64,000 bases of DNA. Source: Methanobrevibacter_A sp964431035. GTDB taxonomy: Archaea; Methanobacteriota; Methanobacteria; Methanobacteriales; Methanobacteriaceae. This document shows positions 1-8,737 of the stretch, one piece after another. The DNA lies in contig CAYSIF010000001.1 of the NCBI GenBank assembly GCA_964431035.1, positions 36,950 through 100,949 on the forward strand, given 5' to 3'. Within the stretch, counting starts at the first letter, position 1. The number at the start of each line of letters is the position of its first letter. The notes beneath the pieces are model-generated. The model was given only the letters and a program-made list of their open reading frames with translations. It was not told the DNA's origin and did not search any database. The position numbers and the translations under genes were made by a program.

Positions 1-197
1 GATCCAACTGTGGAGCCTTTTCCTCCAGGTATGAATAGTATTTTATCTTTTATTGATTGTCCTTTAAGGTCGTGATTTGGATCTATTACTTCTCCTGTTT
101 CTGGGTTAACTCCTCCTAGGAAGCTTATTGTTTTGTTACTTACTAATAGTTCTCCTGTTGTTTTTCCTTTTGAAATACTTCTACAATTTATCATCAT
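1..197 (-). CDS. Phosphomevalonate dehydratase small subunit (DUF126, aconitase X swivel domain), partial
   Basis: Only the first 65 or so codons are in the window; the 3' end is cut off by the window edge. The protein begins MMINCRSISKGKTTGEL and carries the swivel-domain pattern with a GGVNPETGEVID stretch and an IPGGKGSTVGS motif. In archaea this small subunit pairs with the aconitase X large subunit to dehydrate phosphomevalonate in the modified mevalonate pathway for isoprenoid lipids. A strong ribosome binding site (AAAGGAGAT) lies 6-9 bases before two adjacent ATG codons at 195-197 and 192-194. The gene starts 15 bases after truD stops, so the two are probably co-transcribed. The family call is confident; the pathway role is from family knowledge. 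Confidence 0.85.
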   Translation of the reverse strand, partial: MMINCRSISKGKTTGELLVSNKTISFLGGVNPETGEVIDPNHDLKGQSIKDKILFIPGGKGSTVG

Positions 198-212
198 TAT
201 TATCTCCTTTTT

Positions 213-1502
213 TTATATTACATCTACTTTCATTACTTCTCTTAGTACTGCTGTTGCATAAGAGCCTTTGTTAATTGAGAATTCTAATAATATTCCATCG
301 TCTTTTGGTGTGACATGTGTGTCCCATACTTGGAATCTCATGCTTCTTCTTAGACCATGACTACCTAATTTTGGCATTTTATAACATTCGAAGTCTTCTT
401 TTGTGAGGTTGTATTTTTCTAATACGTTTTTTTCCATTTCTCCTGTTTCACCTTCTGCAAATGGTACTTTTGTACCGTATAGTGGTGATGTTGGGTTGGC
501 TTCGAATTTGTTCATTAGGTTTTGAAGTTTTTCTGGGTCTTCATCATGTATTATATGTTCTTCATTATCAATCATTATGTCTCCAGGAATATATTTGTTT
601 ATTCCCATTTTTACACGGTTGCTTACTGTTTCGTTAAAGAGGAATGATTGGTATGCATGTACGAACATTCTTTGTAGTGGTTTAGGTAGTGTGAATATTG
701 CTTTTTTGTATGATTTGTCATCTAGTTCTTCTTTTTTCTTTTGTTCTTTGATGAGTTCTTTTATCATCATTTTTTCGTAACGCATTCCTTTTGGCATTAG
801 ATTTAATGATTTTTCTAGTTCTCCTTCGTCGTATGCTTGGCGTGCTAGTTTGTTTTCGTTGCTTTCTTCTGGTGATGGGTTTCCTATGTATATGTCTACT
901 GCTTTTTTTAGGTTGTTTTGTATTAGTGCTTCTCCTACTAGATGTGTGTTGGTTCTTGGTTTTCCGAATCTTTGCCATCCGAAGTAGTTTGGTACTCCTG
1001 TTGTTTCTAGTGTTTTTAGTATTTTTTCTGCTGTTTTTGCTGCATTGTTTATTGTAGTTGTTTTGTTTGTTGTGTTTTCTAGGCCTTTGATGTCTTTTAC
1101 TAGTATTTTGAATTTGTTTCCTTTTAGTTGTCCCATTCTAAGTTTTTTACGTCCTCTGGTTATTTTTAGGAATTCTGTTTTGTATATGTCTAGTTCTTTT
1201 ATTTGGTTTAGTTGTTCTTCTGATTCCATGTTGGCTACGCATATCCATTGTCTTGTTACTGCTTTTTTGTCTTTCATTCCTGCGAAGCCTAGTCTTTTTC
1301 TGCTTATGTGTAGGTCTCTTGATATGTCTAGCATTACGTCTAGTGTGGTTCTTCCAGTTTTTTCTATCCATATCCATACGTTTGGTCCTTCTCCTTCGGG
1401 ATTGGTTTCTGGAAGTTCTTCAACATAGAAATCTTCATATCTGTTTCTTATTGTTCCACCTATTCCTTCTTCTGGAGTGATATATGTGTTTGCATTTAGC
1501 AT
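213..1502 (-). CDS. truD: tRNA pseudouridine(13) synthase TruD
   Basis: At 429 aa this has the usual length of archaeal TruD. It converts U13 of certain tRNAs to pseudouridine. The N-terminal part holds the family motif GFAGMKDKKAVTRQ, with the catalytic aspartate at residue 78, and the later NYFGWQRFG motif is also present. The ATG at 1502 follows a GAGGTCT ribosome binding site. The coding strand is unusually rich in A and C in the middle of the gene (roughly 600-1450 on the plus strand reads as T/G), which creates long spurious open frames on the other strand. It lies just upstream of the phosphomevalonate dehydratase subunit on the same strand. Confidence 0.95.
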   Translation of the reverse strand: MLNANTYITPEEGIGGTIRNRYEDFYVEELPETNPEGEGPNVWIWIEKTGRTTLDVMLDISRDLHISRKRLGFAGMKDKKAVTRQWICVANMESEEQLNQIKELDIYKTEFLKITRGRKKLRMGQLKGNKFKILVKDIKGLENTTNKTTTINNAAKTAEKILKTLETTGVPNYFGWQRFGKPRTNTHLVGEALIQNNLKKAVDIYIGNPSPEESNENKLARQAYDEGELEKSLNLMPKGMRYEKMMIKELIKEQKKKEELDDKSYKKAIFTLPKPLQRMFVHAYQSFLFNETVSNRVKMGINKYIPGDIMIDNEEHIIHDEDPEKLQNLMNKFEANPTSPLYGTKVPFAEGETGEMEKNVLEKYNLTKEDFECYKMPKLGSHGLRRSMRFQVWDTHVTPKDDGILLEFSINKGSYATAVLREVMKVDVI

Positions 1503-1603
1503 TTTTAATAAGAGACCTCGTTTAGTATTTAGAAAAATTGTTTTATATTGGAATAAATTTTATTAGATAAAAATTTTGATATTAAAAAAAAAGTTTTGTG
1601 TAA

Positions 1604-1677
1604 TGCCCTAACTGGGATTTGAACCCAGGGAATAGGATCCGCAATCCTACGTGTTATCCAAGCTACACCATTAGGGC
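1604..1677 (-). tRNA. tRNA-Arg (anticodon GCG)
   Basis: The minus strand folds into a full cloverleaf of 74 nt. The acceptor stem GCCCTAA pairs with TTAGGGC and is followed by an A discriminator. The D arm is GTGT/ACAC, the anticodon stem is TAGGA/TCCTA around a seven-base loop TTGCGGA, and the T arm is CTGGG/CCCAG with TTCAAAT. The loop gives anticodon GCG, reading CGU and CGC. No CCA is encoded. Confidence 0.93.
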
Positions 1678-1711
1678 AAAATTTTCATATTACAAATATA
1701 TTTTTAGATTT

Positions 1712-1727
1712 TTATTATATATAAAAG
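1712..1727 (-). promoter_or_regulatory. TATA box for tRNA-Arg(GCG)
   Basis: The minus strand reads CTTTTATATATAATAA about 43 bases upstream of the tRNA 5' end. This matches the archaeal TATA consensus and would place the transcription start shortly before the tRNA. The call rests on position and sequence only. Confidence 0.5.
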
Positions 1728-1747
1728 TTTTATATTATAATAGAAAT

Positions 1748-3112
1748 CTATTTTTTATTGTTTATATATTCAATGACTTTGTCTTTCTTTTTTATTGATT
1801 CATCGGCAGCTTTTTGGACTTTTTCTTTCATTTTTTCAAAGTCTTCTGGAGTTGTTTCTCCTTTTAGTTTTTTAATTTTTGTGTATGCTGCTTCTCTGAA
1901 TAGTGGTTCGAGTTTTTCTTCTGTTCCATCGTTTTTAAGTATTCTTGGGTTTCCTGTTGTGTCTACTTTTCCTATTTCGTATATGTTTACTCCTGAGGAT
2001 TTTACTGTGTTTATTATTTCTTGGCTTACTTCTGGTGGTGCTACTAGCATTAGTGAGTCTGTTGATACTCCTAGGAAGTCTATGTTTAGTTGTTCTAGCA
2101 TGTTTAATACGTTTGGGTGTACTGTTTTTCTTAGTTTTTCTTCGTAGAATTCTAGTCCCATTCCTGTTATTGAGGATATTTCGTGTGCGTCTCCTCTTAG
2201 TCCTCCGTTTGTTACATCTGTCATTGCGTGTATGTTTTTTATGAGGTCTGCATCGTATAGTGCGTTGAATGCTTTTATGAATCCTATGTCTAGTGTGTCC
2301 CATACTACGTCGAAGTATCCGTTGTATAGTGCTGTGGTGGTTATTGTTCCTCCTCCGCATCCTTCTGTCATTAGTATTATGTCATCTTTTGATGCTCCTT
2401 TTCTTGCTGTTGGTGGGTATTTTGAGACTCCTACGCTTCCTACTGCTGATACTAGTCTGTCTCCTATTACCATGTCTCCACCTACTCGTAGTGTGCTTCC
2501 TGCTACTAGTGGTGTGTCTATTAGTTCTGAGACTGCTACTACTCCTGCTGTGAAGTCAAATAGTTTTCCAACGTCTCCGTCGTCTGCTAGGTGTAGGTCG
2601 CTTAGTATTGCTATTGGGTTTGCTCCCATTACGCAAACATCTCTTAGTGTTGCTCTTGTTACGTGGAATCCTCCTAAAAATGGGTATTCGCTTAGTCTTG
2701 AGTGTATTCCATCTACTGCGGTTGTTACGTAAATATCTTCATTTGTATTTACTTTTACAACTCCTCCGTCGTCTTGTGCTTCTGAGTTTACTAGGGATTC
2801 TATGTTTGCACTTGCTACTATTTCTGCTATTTTACGGTGTGTGAAGAAGTCTCCTGCTCCTCTTGATCCTACTCCCATTTTTCCCATGGATATTTCAGAT
2901 TTTGGATAGTCTATTATGTCATTTAAAAATTCATCATCTGTATTTTTGACTTTTAATGTGTTTTTAACTTCTTCGATTACTGTTTGTGCCATTACTTGTG
3001 AATATTCGTCACTAACGTTTTTATATTCTTTAATTCTCTCTGCTAGAATTGTTTCAAGTGTTTTTTCATCTGTGTTTTCTATTCGTTGTCTTGTGAAACC
3101 TTCTATATCCAT
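1748..3112 (-). CDS. AIR synthase-related protein (PurM/SelD/HypE superfamily)
   Basis: The 454 aa protein has the two-domain layout of ATP-binding AIR synthase-like enzymes. It has a glycine-rich region with MGKMGVGSRGAGDFF, then metal/ATP-binding acidic segments (AVDGIHSRL, LSDLHLADDG) and a C-terminal half with DVTNGGLRGDAHEI. An extra N-terminal helix of about 70 residues and a charged lysine/glutamate-rich C-terminal tail go beyond the core fold. Methanogens carry such genes separately from purM, hypE and thiL. The substrate is not known to me, so no pathway is assigned. The start follows GGTGTACTAAAC. The gene stands alone between tRNA-Arg and a divergent secreted protein gene. Confidence 0.75.
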   Translation of the reverse strand: MDIEGFTRQRIENTDEKTLETILAERIKEYKNVSDEYSQVMAQTVIEEVKNTLKVKNTDDEFLNDIIDYPKSEISMGKMGVGSRGAGDFFTHRKIAEIVASANIESLVNSEAQDDGGVVKVNTNEDIYVTTAVDGIHSRLSEYPFLGGFHVTRATLRDVCVMGANPIAILSDLHLADDGDVGKLFDFTAGVVAVSELIDTPLVAGSTLRVGGDMVIGDRLVSAVGSVGVSKYPPTARKGASKDDIILMTEGCGGGTITTTALYNGYFDVVWDTLDIGFIKAFNALYDADLIKNIHAMTDVTNGGLRGDAHEISSITGMGLEFYEEKLRKTVHPNVLNMLEQLNIDFLGVSTDSLMLVAPPEVSQEIINTVKSSGVNIYEIGKVDTTGNPRILKNDGTEEKLEPLFREAAYTKIKKLKGETTPEDFEKMKEKVQKAADESIKKKDKVIEYINNKK

Positions 3113-3396
3113 GTTTAGTACACCAATAAATATTTTACTAGATATTTTATTATTTATATTATTATTTTTAGTTTATAACTTAGTAACTATTACTTGAATT
3201 TATTATTTATATTCTTTTAATAATAAGGTTTAAATATCTAAAAAAAGTAATGTATATTTTACATAAATAATTATTTATTAAAATAAAATATTTAATTCAA
3301 TAAAAAGAAAATTAAATATTGTAAAAAAAGATATACCTTTTTTAATTTTACTATTTTAAAATAAACAAAATTTTTTACGAGGATATTAATAAAAAT

Positions 3397-4494
3397 ATGA
3401 AGCTTAATAAAAAAATAATCTTCGCACTATTACTATTCTCCATAATCATAACATCAATCTCTGCAATATCCGCAGAAGAATTTGGTGTAACAGTAACTGC
3501 AGACAATAGTGAACCTATTACCGCCACAGTTACTGCAGACGTAGGAGAAACTAATACTACCGGAGATTCAAATACAAGTACACAAAATACAACTCCTGCA
3601 GAAGGAGTAAATATAGAAATTAGTGATTTCGGATATGTTATCTACGGAACACCACATAACTTAACAATCAAAGTAACAAACGCAACCAATAACGATTCAA
3701 TAATTGGACGCCACATGGGATTACAACTCACCAGATTAAGTACTGGTGCAACTAAAACCTATGACTCTGTAACTGATTACAATGGTACCGCATACTTAGA
3801 AATAAACTTAGCTCCAGGTACCTACGGTGTAAATGCAATATACTTAGATGAACCAAAATACAACAAATACAACACCTTCAACATATACAGAATACCAACA
3901 TTCTTTATACAAAGTAACTTTGAAGTTAACAGACAAGGTGAAAGATACATTACCCGTTTATACAGCTTATCTAACTATGGACCTGTTGCAAACCAAACAG
4001 TTCAATTAACATTTACTAATGGTAAAAACAGTAAAACATATGATCTTGTAACAGATGATAATGGTATTGCACTTTTACCAATAAACTTTGGTGTAGGAAC
4101 ATACAATGTAACAAGTACATATGCAGGAGGAGGAGTTTACTCACCTTCCAGTAACTACACAAATTCCATTACTGTTTACCCAACATCCCATAAAATGCCA
4201 ACCACAATTACAATAATTGGCTCTGAAAATGGAACCACAACTATAAGCAAAGGGGAAACATTAAGATTCAGATTAACTGAAAATAATGGATTATTAATGC
4301 CACAATCCACCATTAAAGTACAACTAGCAAAAGGAAGCAGTAAAAAAACTTACACCTTAAATACTGGTAGTACTGGTGAAGCTTCAATGGCAATAAACTT
4401 AGGTGCAGGAACCTATACTGTAACTGCATCATATGCAAGTACTTACTACTTTAACAGTACAACAACTGTAAACACATTAGTAGTAAATGCATAA
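3397..4494 (+). CDS. Secreted adhesin-like protein with three Ig-type repeats
   Basis: The 365 aa product starts with a signal peptide: basic MKLNKK, then a hydrophobic run ending near ISAISAEE. After a Thr/Asn-rich spacer come three related domains of about 85-100 residues. Each contains a xLTRLSTGATKTYD-like strand, a D.NG turn and an xINLAPGTYxVxxxY ending (around residues 105-150, 200-245 and 300-350). Many N-x-S/T sites suggest glycosylation. There is no C-terminal membrane anchor or other obvious cell-wall anchor. The repeats match those of the surface proteins at 47.4 and 48.2 kb. Function is inferred to be surface attachment or a wall component, as for other adhesin-like proteins of gut methanogens; no ligand can be named. 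Confidence 0.7.
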   Translation: MKLNKKIIFALLLFSIIITSISAISAEEFGVTVTADNSEPITATVTADVGETNTTGDSNTSTQNTTPAEGVNIEISDFGYVIYGTPHNLTIKVTNATNNDSIIGRHMGLQLTRLSTGATKTYDSVTDYNGTAYLEINLAPGTYGVNAIYLDEPKYNKYNTFNIYRIPTFFIQSNFEVNRQGERYITRLYSLSNYGPVANQTVQLTFTNGKNSKTYDLVTDDNGIALLPINFGVGTYNVTSTYAGGGVYSPSSNYTNSITVYPTSHKMPTTITIIGSENGTTTISKGETLRFRLTENNGLLMPQSTIKVQLAKGSSKKTYTLNTGSTGEASMAINLGAGTYTVTASYASTYYFNSTTTVNTLVVNA

Positions 4495-4526
4495 AAAAAA
4501 TAATAATAAAAAATTTAAAATAAGTT

Positions 4527-4547
4527 GGAAGAATTAAACAATCTTCC
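4527..4547 (+). terminator. Stem-loop after the secreted protein gene
   Basis: GGAAGA pairs with TCTTCC around a loop of about nine bases, followed ten bases later by a run of seven T. It lies 33 bases after the stop codon. It looks like a transcription terminator, although archaeal termination often needs only the T run. Confidence 0.45.
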
Positions 4548-4600
4548 TTCAAAAATTCTTTTTTTAAAACTTTAAAAAATTAGCAAAATTCTTCTTTTTT

Positions 4601-5200
4601 TTATAATTTAATTTCAGAAAAATTTTTAAGTATTTTAAGACCTGTTTTTCCACTTTTTTCTGGATGGAATTGTGTTGCAAAACAATTATTCAATGCAACT
4701 GCTGCAGGTAAATCTAAACCATAATCTGTAGTGCATGAAAGAATATCTTTATCATCTGCATCAACATAATAAGAGTGAACAAAATAGAAATACTCATTAT
4801 TCATAGTATTATCCATTATTTTAGATTCTTTAAGCATAGTGATTTTATTCCATCCCATATGTGGTATTTTACGACCTTCAGGTATTTTTTTAACTTTACC
4901 TTTAAATACATCTAAACCTTTAACACCTGGAGATTCTTCACTTTCAGAAAATAGTACTTGTAAACCTGAACATATTCCGAGAAATGGTTTATCACTGTTA
5001 ATATGTTCGGATATTACATTTTGGAATGGTTTAACATTTTCCATTATGCTTCCAAAGACTCCTACACCTGGAAGAACTAGGAAATCTGCATTTGATAATG
5101 TTTCAATATCATCTGAAATTTCAACTTCGCATCCTATTTTAAGAAATCCGTTTCGTATGCTTTTTAGATTTCCGCTTTTATAATCAATGATTGTTATCAT
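4601..5200 (-). CDS. hisH: Imidazole glycerol phosphate synthase, glutaminase subunit HisH
   Basis: This is the glutamine amidotransferase half of the HisF-HisH enzyme, which feeds ammonia to HisF for closure of the imidazole ring in histidine synthesis. The 199 aa length fits. The catalytic triad is visible as Cys77 (LGICSGLQ), His179 and Glu181 (TQFHPEKSG). The start has a GGAG site nine bases upstream. Its partner hisF is in the window but about 24 kb away (28,978-29,799), so the two subunits are not in one operon here. It is downstream of cfbD on the same strand with a gap of about 33 bases. Confidence 0.96.
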   Translation of the reverse strand: MITIIDYKSGNLKSIRNGFLKIGCEVEISDDIETLSNADFLVLPGVGVFGSIMENVKPFQNVISEHINSDKPFLGICSGLQVLFSESEESPGVKGLDVFKGKVKKIPEGRKIPHMGWNKITMLKESKIMDNTMNNEYFYFVHSYYVDADDKDILSCTTDYGLDLPAAVALNNCFATQFHPEKSGKTGLKILKNFSEIKL

Positions 5201-5233
5201 AAAGAAATTACTCCAATTATTATATTCTTTTTT

Positions 5234-6319
5234 TTATTCATTTTCCCAGTTTATTGCTGTTCTAATCATCATTCCAAAGTCTGAGTCCACTATATTTTCC
5301 ACTCCTAATGTTTTTGAGTGTGCATCTAGTTCTGCTATAACATGAGTGTATCCGAGGTTTTTTAATGGTTCAACTAGTCTTGGACCATCGGTTACTGCAA
5401 TTGATTCAGTGTCTGTGTTTTCAATGTGTACTGCATGTGGAACTCCCATAACAATTATTAAATCGAAATCATTGTCTTTTATGATTTCATCTGCTTTTAT
5501 TCCTGTTATTGGGTATTCGTCTAGTCCTCCGGTTATGTAGTCTATGTTTACTTCATTGTTTTTTAGTTCTTTTTTTATGTTTATTGCATGTTGTTTTATT
5601 CTTGGTAGTCCTATGTTTTCATCTAGGTTTGCTATTATTGTTGGTTTGTTGTTTGGGTTTATTTCTTTGTAGTTGAAGTTTAGGATGTCTGCAAATAGGT
5701 ATGATGTTTCTTTTTTAACGTTTAGTATGAATGCTACTTTTTTGTTGTCTTTTAGTGCTTTTATTATTTTTTTACCTATTTTTTCTTTGTTGTCTCCGAA
5801 GTTTGGTTTTATGTATTTTCCTTTTGCCATTCCTCTTGTTTTTTCTATTTCTGTTGCTGCTTTTAGCATTTTTATTTGTCTTTCTGCTTCTTCTTCTGTG
5901 ATTATGTTGTTTTCTGTTGCGGCTTTTAGTGTGAGTATTGCTCCTTCGGTGTTGTCTCCTTCACCTGATCCTCCATGTGCTGGTACTGGTATTACTTTTG
6001 CATCTAGGTTTAGGTTGTTGATTGGTTCTTTTAAATCTTCTCCTATTATCATACTTGCACATGTTCCAACGATTCCTATTAGTTTTGGGTGGAATGTTTC
6101 GTCAACTTCTTTTAGGGTTTCTTCTAGTTTATCTGCTGCTCCTAGTATGAAGTCGTTTTCGTTCATTGCTGTTGTTACAACTCTTACTCCATCCATTTCT
6201 AGTAGTCTTCCTGTTCTAAAGCAACAACCGTTTGGACCGTGCATGATTATTACATCTGCATTTAAGTCTCTTAGTGTGTATAGTGCTGCTGCTATTGGGC
6301 TTGGGCGAGGGTGTAGCAT
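5234..6319 (-). CDS. cfbD: Ni-sirohydrochlorin a,c-diamide reductive cyclase, NifD-like subunit CfbD
   Basis: CfbD is the NifD-related catalytic subunit that works with the CfbC reductase to convert Ni-sirohydrochlorin a,c-diamide to seco-F430 during coenzyme F430 synthesis. The sequence has the HPRPSPIAAALYTLRD start, the GPNGCCFRTG cysteine motif and a later GTCAS cysteine, all typical of this small NifD homologue. The first in-frame GTG (6328) is part of the ribosome binding site AGGTGAATATA; the true start is the ATG at 6319, giving 361 aa. The gene is strong evidence for a methanogen. Its neighbours hisH and a YchF-type GTPase are functionally unrelated. Confidence 0.93.
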   Translation of the reverse strand: MLHPRPSPIAAALYTLRDLNADVIIMHGPNGCCFRTGRLLEMDGVRVVTTAMNENDFILGAADKLEETLKEVDETFHPKLIGIVGTCASMIIGEDLKEPINNLNLDAKVIPVPAHGGSGEGDNTEGAILTLKAATENNIITEEEAERQIKMLKAATEIEKTRGMAKGKYIKPNFGDNKEKIGKKIIKALKDNKKVAFILNVKKETSYLFADILNFNYKEINPNNKPTIIANLDENIGLPRIKQHAINIKKELKNNEVNIDYITGGLDEYPITGIKADEIIKDNDFDLIIVMGVPHAVHIENTDTESIAVTDGPRLVEPLKNLGYTHVIAELDAHSKTLGVENIVDSDFGMMIRTAINWENE

Positions 6320-6346
6320 TATATTCACCTTTATATTGTATTTTTT

Positions 6347-7537
6347 TTAGTTTTTTGTGGTTATGCTTATTATATCTCCATCGGATAGTTCTGCATCACT
6401 TGCTATTCTTAGTTTTTTACGTGCATCGACTGCGAACATGAAGTTGTCTCCGATGTCTGTGTGTACAAGGTATGCTAATTGTTGTGGGTTTGATCCTTTT
6501 GGTATTAGTATTCCGTCAGGTAGTACGTTTCCTTTTTGGTCTGTGTATTTGTTTTCGTCTTGTACTGGGTATACTACTATCATGTTTAATAGGTCGAATA
6601 TTGCTGTGTTTAGTGCTTCTTGTATTCCTGTGCTTCCGTATTTGTCTAGGATGTTTGTTTGTATGTAGTTTAATGCGTTTAATTGTTTTTTGTTTAGTTT
6701 TTCTGGTTCTAGTATTTTGAATTCTGAGTCTCCAGGTATGTATTCTATTAGTCCCGCGTCTGCTGCGTTTACTAGTGCTAGTTCTGATTCTGCTGATGTT
6801 GGTATTACATTGTCGTATTTTTCTTTTATTCGTTCTATGTTTTCAGCTGCTCCTGGTAGGTCTGCTTTGTTTGCGATTATTAGCATTGGTTTGGATATTT
6901 TTAGTATTCTTCGTGTTATGTCTATTAGGTCGTCTTCGCTCCATTTACTGTAGTCTTGTTCGAATCCTCTTAATGCTTCTATTATGTCTTCGAGCATTAT
7001 TCCTGTTCCTGAAAGTTGGTCATATATTACTTTAGATATGTCTAGGTGTTCTGCTCCTACTTTTCTTATGAGTCTTCCCCAGTTTTTGTTTAGTATTCCG
7101 TACATCCACATTACGATTTCGTTTTCTAGGAAGTCTATGTCATCTAATGGATCGTGTGCTCCTAGGTCTACCGGGTTTCCTTCTTCATCAGTTGATCCTG
7201 ATGCATCTATAACATGTAAGAATACTCTTGCTTGTGTTAAGTCATCGAGGAATTTGTTTCCTAATCCCTTTCCTTCGTGTGCTCCTGGAACTAGTCCTGC
7301 TACATCTATTAGTTCTATTGGTATGAATCTTGTTCCATCTATACATATAGATGTGTTAGGGTTGCATGTAAGTCCTAGTTCTTTACATGGGCATTGGCAT
7401 TTAACATGTGCTATTGCTTTATTTGCATCTATTGTTGTGAATGGGTAGTTTGCCATTTCAACTTTAGATGATGTTGCTGAGTTGAAAAATGAGGATTTAC
7501 CTACATTTGGTTTTCCAGTGACTGCGATTTGAAGCAT
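6347..7537 (-). CDS. YchF/OLA1-family GTP/ATP-binding protein
   Basis: The 396 aa protein has a P-loop GKPNVGKSS at residues 8-16, a switch II region DVAGLVPGAHEG near 78-89, an NKAD base-recognition motif at 223-226, and a C-terminal TGS-type domain from about residue 320. This is the archaeal YchF branch of the Obg-related family, thought to associate with ribosomes. The cysteine-rich insertion CQCPCKELGLTC after switch I is typical of the archaeal branch. It ends 27 bases before cfbD starts. Family identity is clear; the exact cellular role is not established. Confidence 0.9.
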   Translation of the reverse strand: MLQIAVTGKPNVGKSSFFNSATSSKVEMANYPFTTIDANKAIAHVKCQCPCKELGLTCNPNTSICIDGTRFIPIELIDVAGLVPGAHEGKGLGNKFLDDLTQARVFLHVIDASGSTDEEGNPVDLGAHDPLDDIDFLENEIVMWMYGILNKNWGRLIRKVGAEHLDISKVIYDQLSGTGIMLEDIIEALRGFEQDYSKWSEDDLIDITRRILKISKPMLIIANKADLPGAAENIERIKEKYDNVIPTSAESELALVNAADAGLIEYIPGDSEFKILEPEKLNKKQLNALNYIQTNILDKYGSTGIQEALNTAIFDLLNMIVVYPVQDENKYTDQKGNVLPDGILIPKGSNPQQLAYLVHTDIGDNFMFAVDARKKLRIASDAELSDGDIISITTKN

Positions 7538-7571
7538 AAAAAACGTGACCTTCTTTTATTATTAATTTTTT

Positions 7572-8342
7572 TTATCCAATGTATCTTAAATCGTCTTCTT
7601 GTTGACTTAAGGAGCTGTTTATTACATCTTGTTCTAGTTGTTGTGCTTGGGATAGTAGTTTACGGGTTTCTTCTGCTCTTTCTTCTAATTTATCTACATT
7701 TACTTCGAAGTTTAGCATTTTTGTTAATTTTTCTAGTAGTGCTTCTGCTGCTTCTGCATCGATGAAGTATCCTGGTGTTTCTCCCATTAAGCATGAGCCG
7801 TACATGTTTCTTAGTTTTCCTAGTCCGAGTAATAGTCCTGATGCTCCGACTATTCCTCCGTCAGCAGATCTTATTTCAACACCTAGTTCTTTTAGAAGTT
7901 CTATGTTTTCTAAGTCTGTTGCTGCTCCGAATACTTTGTGTTCTTCTATTGGTTTTCCTGTAGCTAATCCTCCAAGAGTTAGTATTTGTTTAACACCGTA
8001 TCCTTCTACCATGTCTAGAATCATTCCACATAATTCGTATTGGCCTTCTGGTGATAGTCCTTGTGTGTTACCTACTAGGAGTATTATGTCTCTTTCGTTT
8101 TCCCCTAGGGATTTTATATAGTATAGTTCGTTTACCATACAGTTGATGATTCCGTCATCCCCAATTAGTATTTGTGGTGGGAAGTAAGGGGAGTATATTT
8201 CTGCAAATTTTGTTGCTCCTAGTTCATCTATTATATGGTCAGCTGCTAGTTTTCCTACATGACCTATTCCTGGAAGTGCTTCTATTAATATAGGGTTGTT
8301 AAATTCTACTTCTTCTAATATATTTACTTGTGTATTTTTCAT
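7572..8342 (-). CDS. Proteasome assembly chaperone (PAC2) family protein
   Basis: The family pattern is present: an LIEALPGIGHVGKLAADHII start, a central LTLGGLATG segment, and a long C-terminal helix (about residues 210-255). PAC2-like proteins help assemble the 20S proteasome in archaea and eukaryotes. An in-frame ATG at 8357 is part of the GGGGA ribosome binding site; the correct start is the ATG at 8342 (256 aa). It follows nop10 in the conserved archaeal order L44e-S27e-aIF2alpha-Nop10-PAC2, which supports the call. Confidence 0.85.
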   Translation of the reverse strand: MKNTQVNILEEVEFNNPILIEALPGIGHVGKLAADHIIDELGATKFAEIYSPYFPPQILIGDDGIINCMVNELYYIKSLGENERDIILLVGNTQGLSPEGQYELCGMILDMVEGYGVKQILTLGGLATGKPIEEHKVFGAATDLENIELLKELGVEIRSADGGIVGASGLLLGLGKLRNMYGSCLMGETPGYFIDAEAAEALLEKLTKMLNFEVNVDKLEERAEETRKLLSQAQQLEQDVINSSLSQQEDDLRYIG

Positions 8343-8395
8343 TAAATGATTCCCCATCTATTTTTTTAGTTATGTAATTAATGATTGTGATTTTA

Positions 8396-8575
8396 TTAGT
8401 TTTTAGGTTTGTATATGCCCATTTCTTCTTTAAGTTTTCTGCGGTATTTTCCGTATTTATCTTCAACAGTGAATTTTGGAGGGTATATTACATTTAGTTC
8501 TCCTCCACATTTAGGGCATTTGTCTTGAAGTGTGTATATTTCACATTTTTTGCATTTATTCATTTTCATATTCAT
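8396..8575 (-). CDS. nop10: H/ACA ribonucleoprotein protein Nop10
   Basis: This gene encodes 59 aa, with alternative starts at 8569 and 8563. The protein has a zinc-ribbon layout CKKC...CPKC, followed by PPKFTVEDKYGKYRRK, which is the Nop10 signature. Nop10 binds Cbf5 and stabilises the archaeal H/ACA RNP that makes guide-directed pseudouridines in rRNA. It sits between aIF2alpha and the PAC2 gene, the usual archaeal arrangement. A weak AGGTCAT ribosome binding site favours one of the two upstream ATG codons, but the exact start is uncertain by a few residues. Confidence 0.92.
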   Translation of the reverse strand: MNMKMNKCKKCEIYTLQDKCPKCGGELNVIYPPKFTVEDKYGKYRRKLKEEMGIYKPKN

Positions 8576-8737
8576 AGAATAATCATGACCTTTTATTTTG
8601 ATGTGAAAAAAATAATAATTTATAAATTTTAATTTTTTTTATTTAAAAATAGTTTTTTTTGAATTTAAGAGAATTTATGATGAATTTGATAAAAAAAAGA
8701 AAAGTAGTGAAATATTTTAATATTTTTTTCTTTCTTT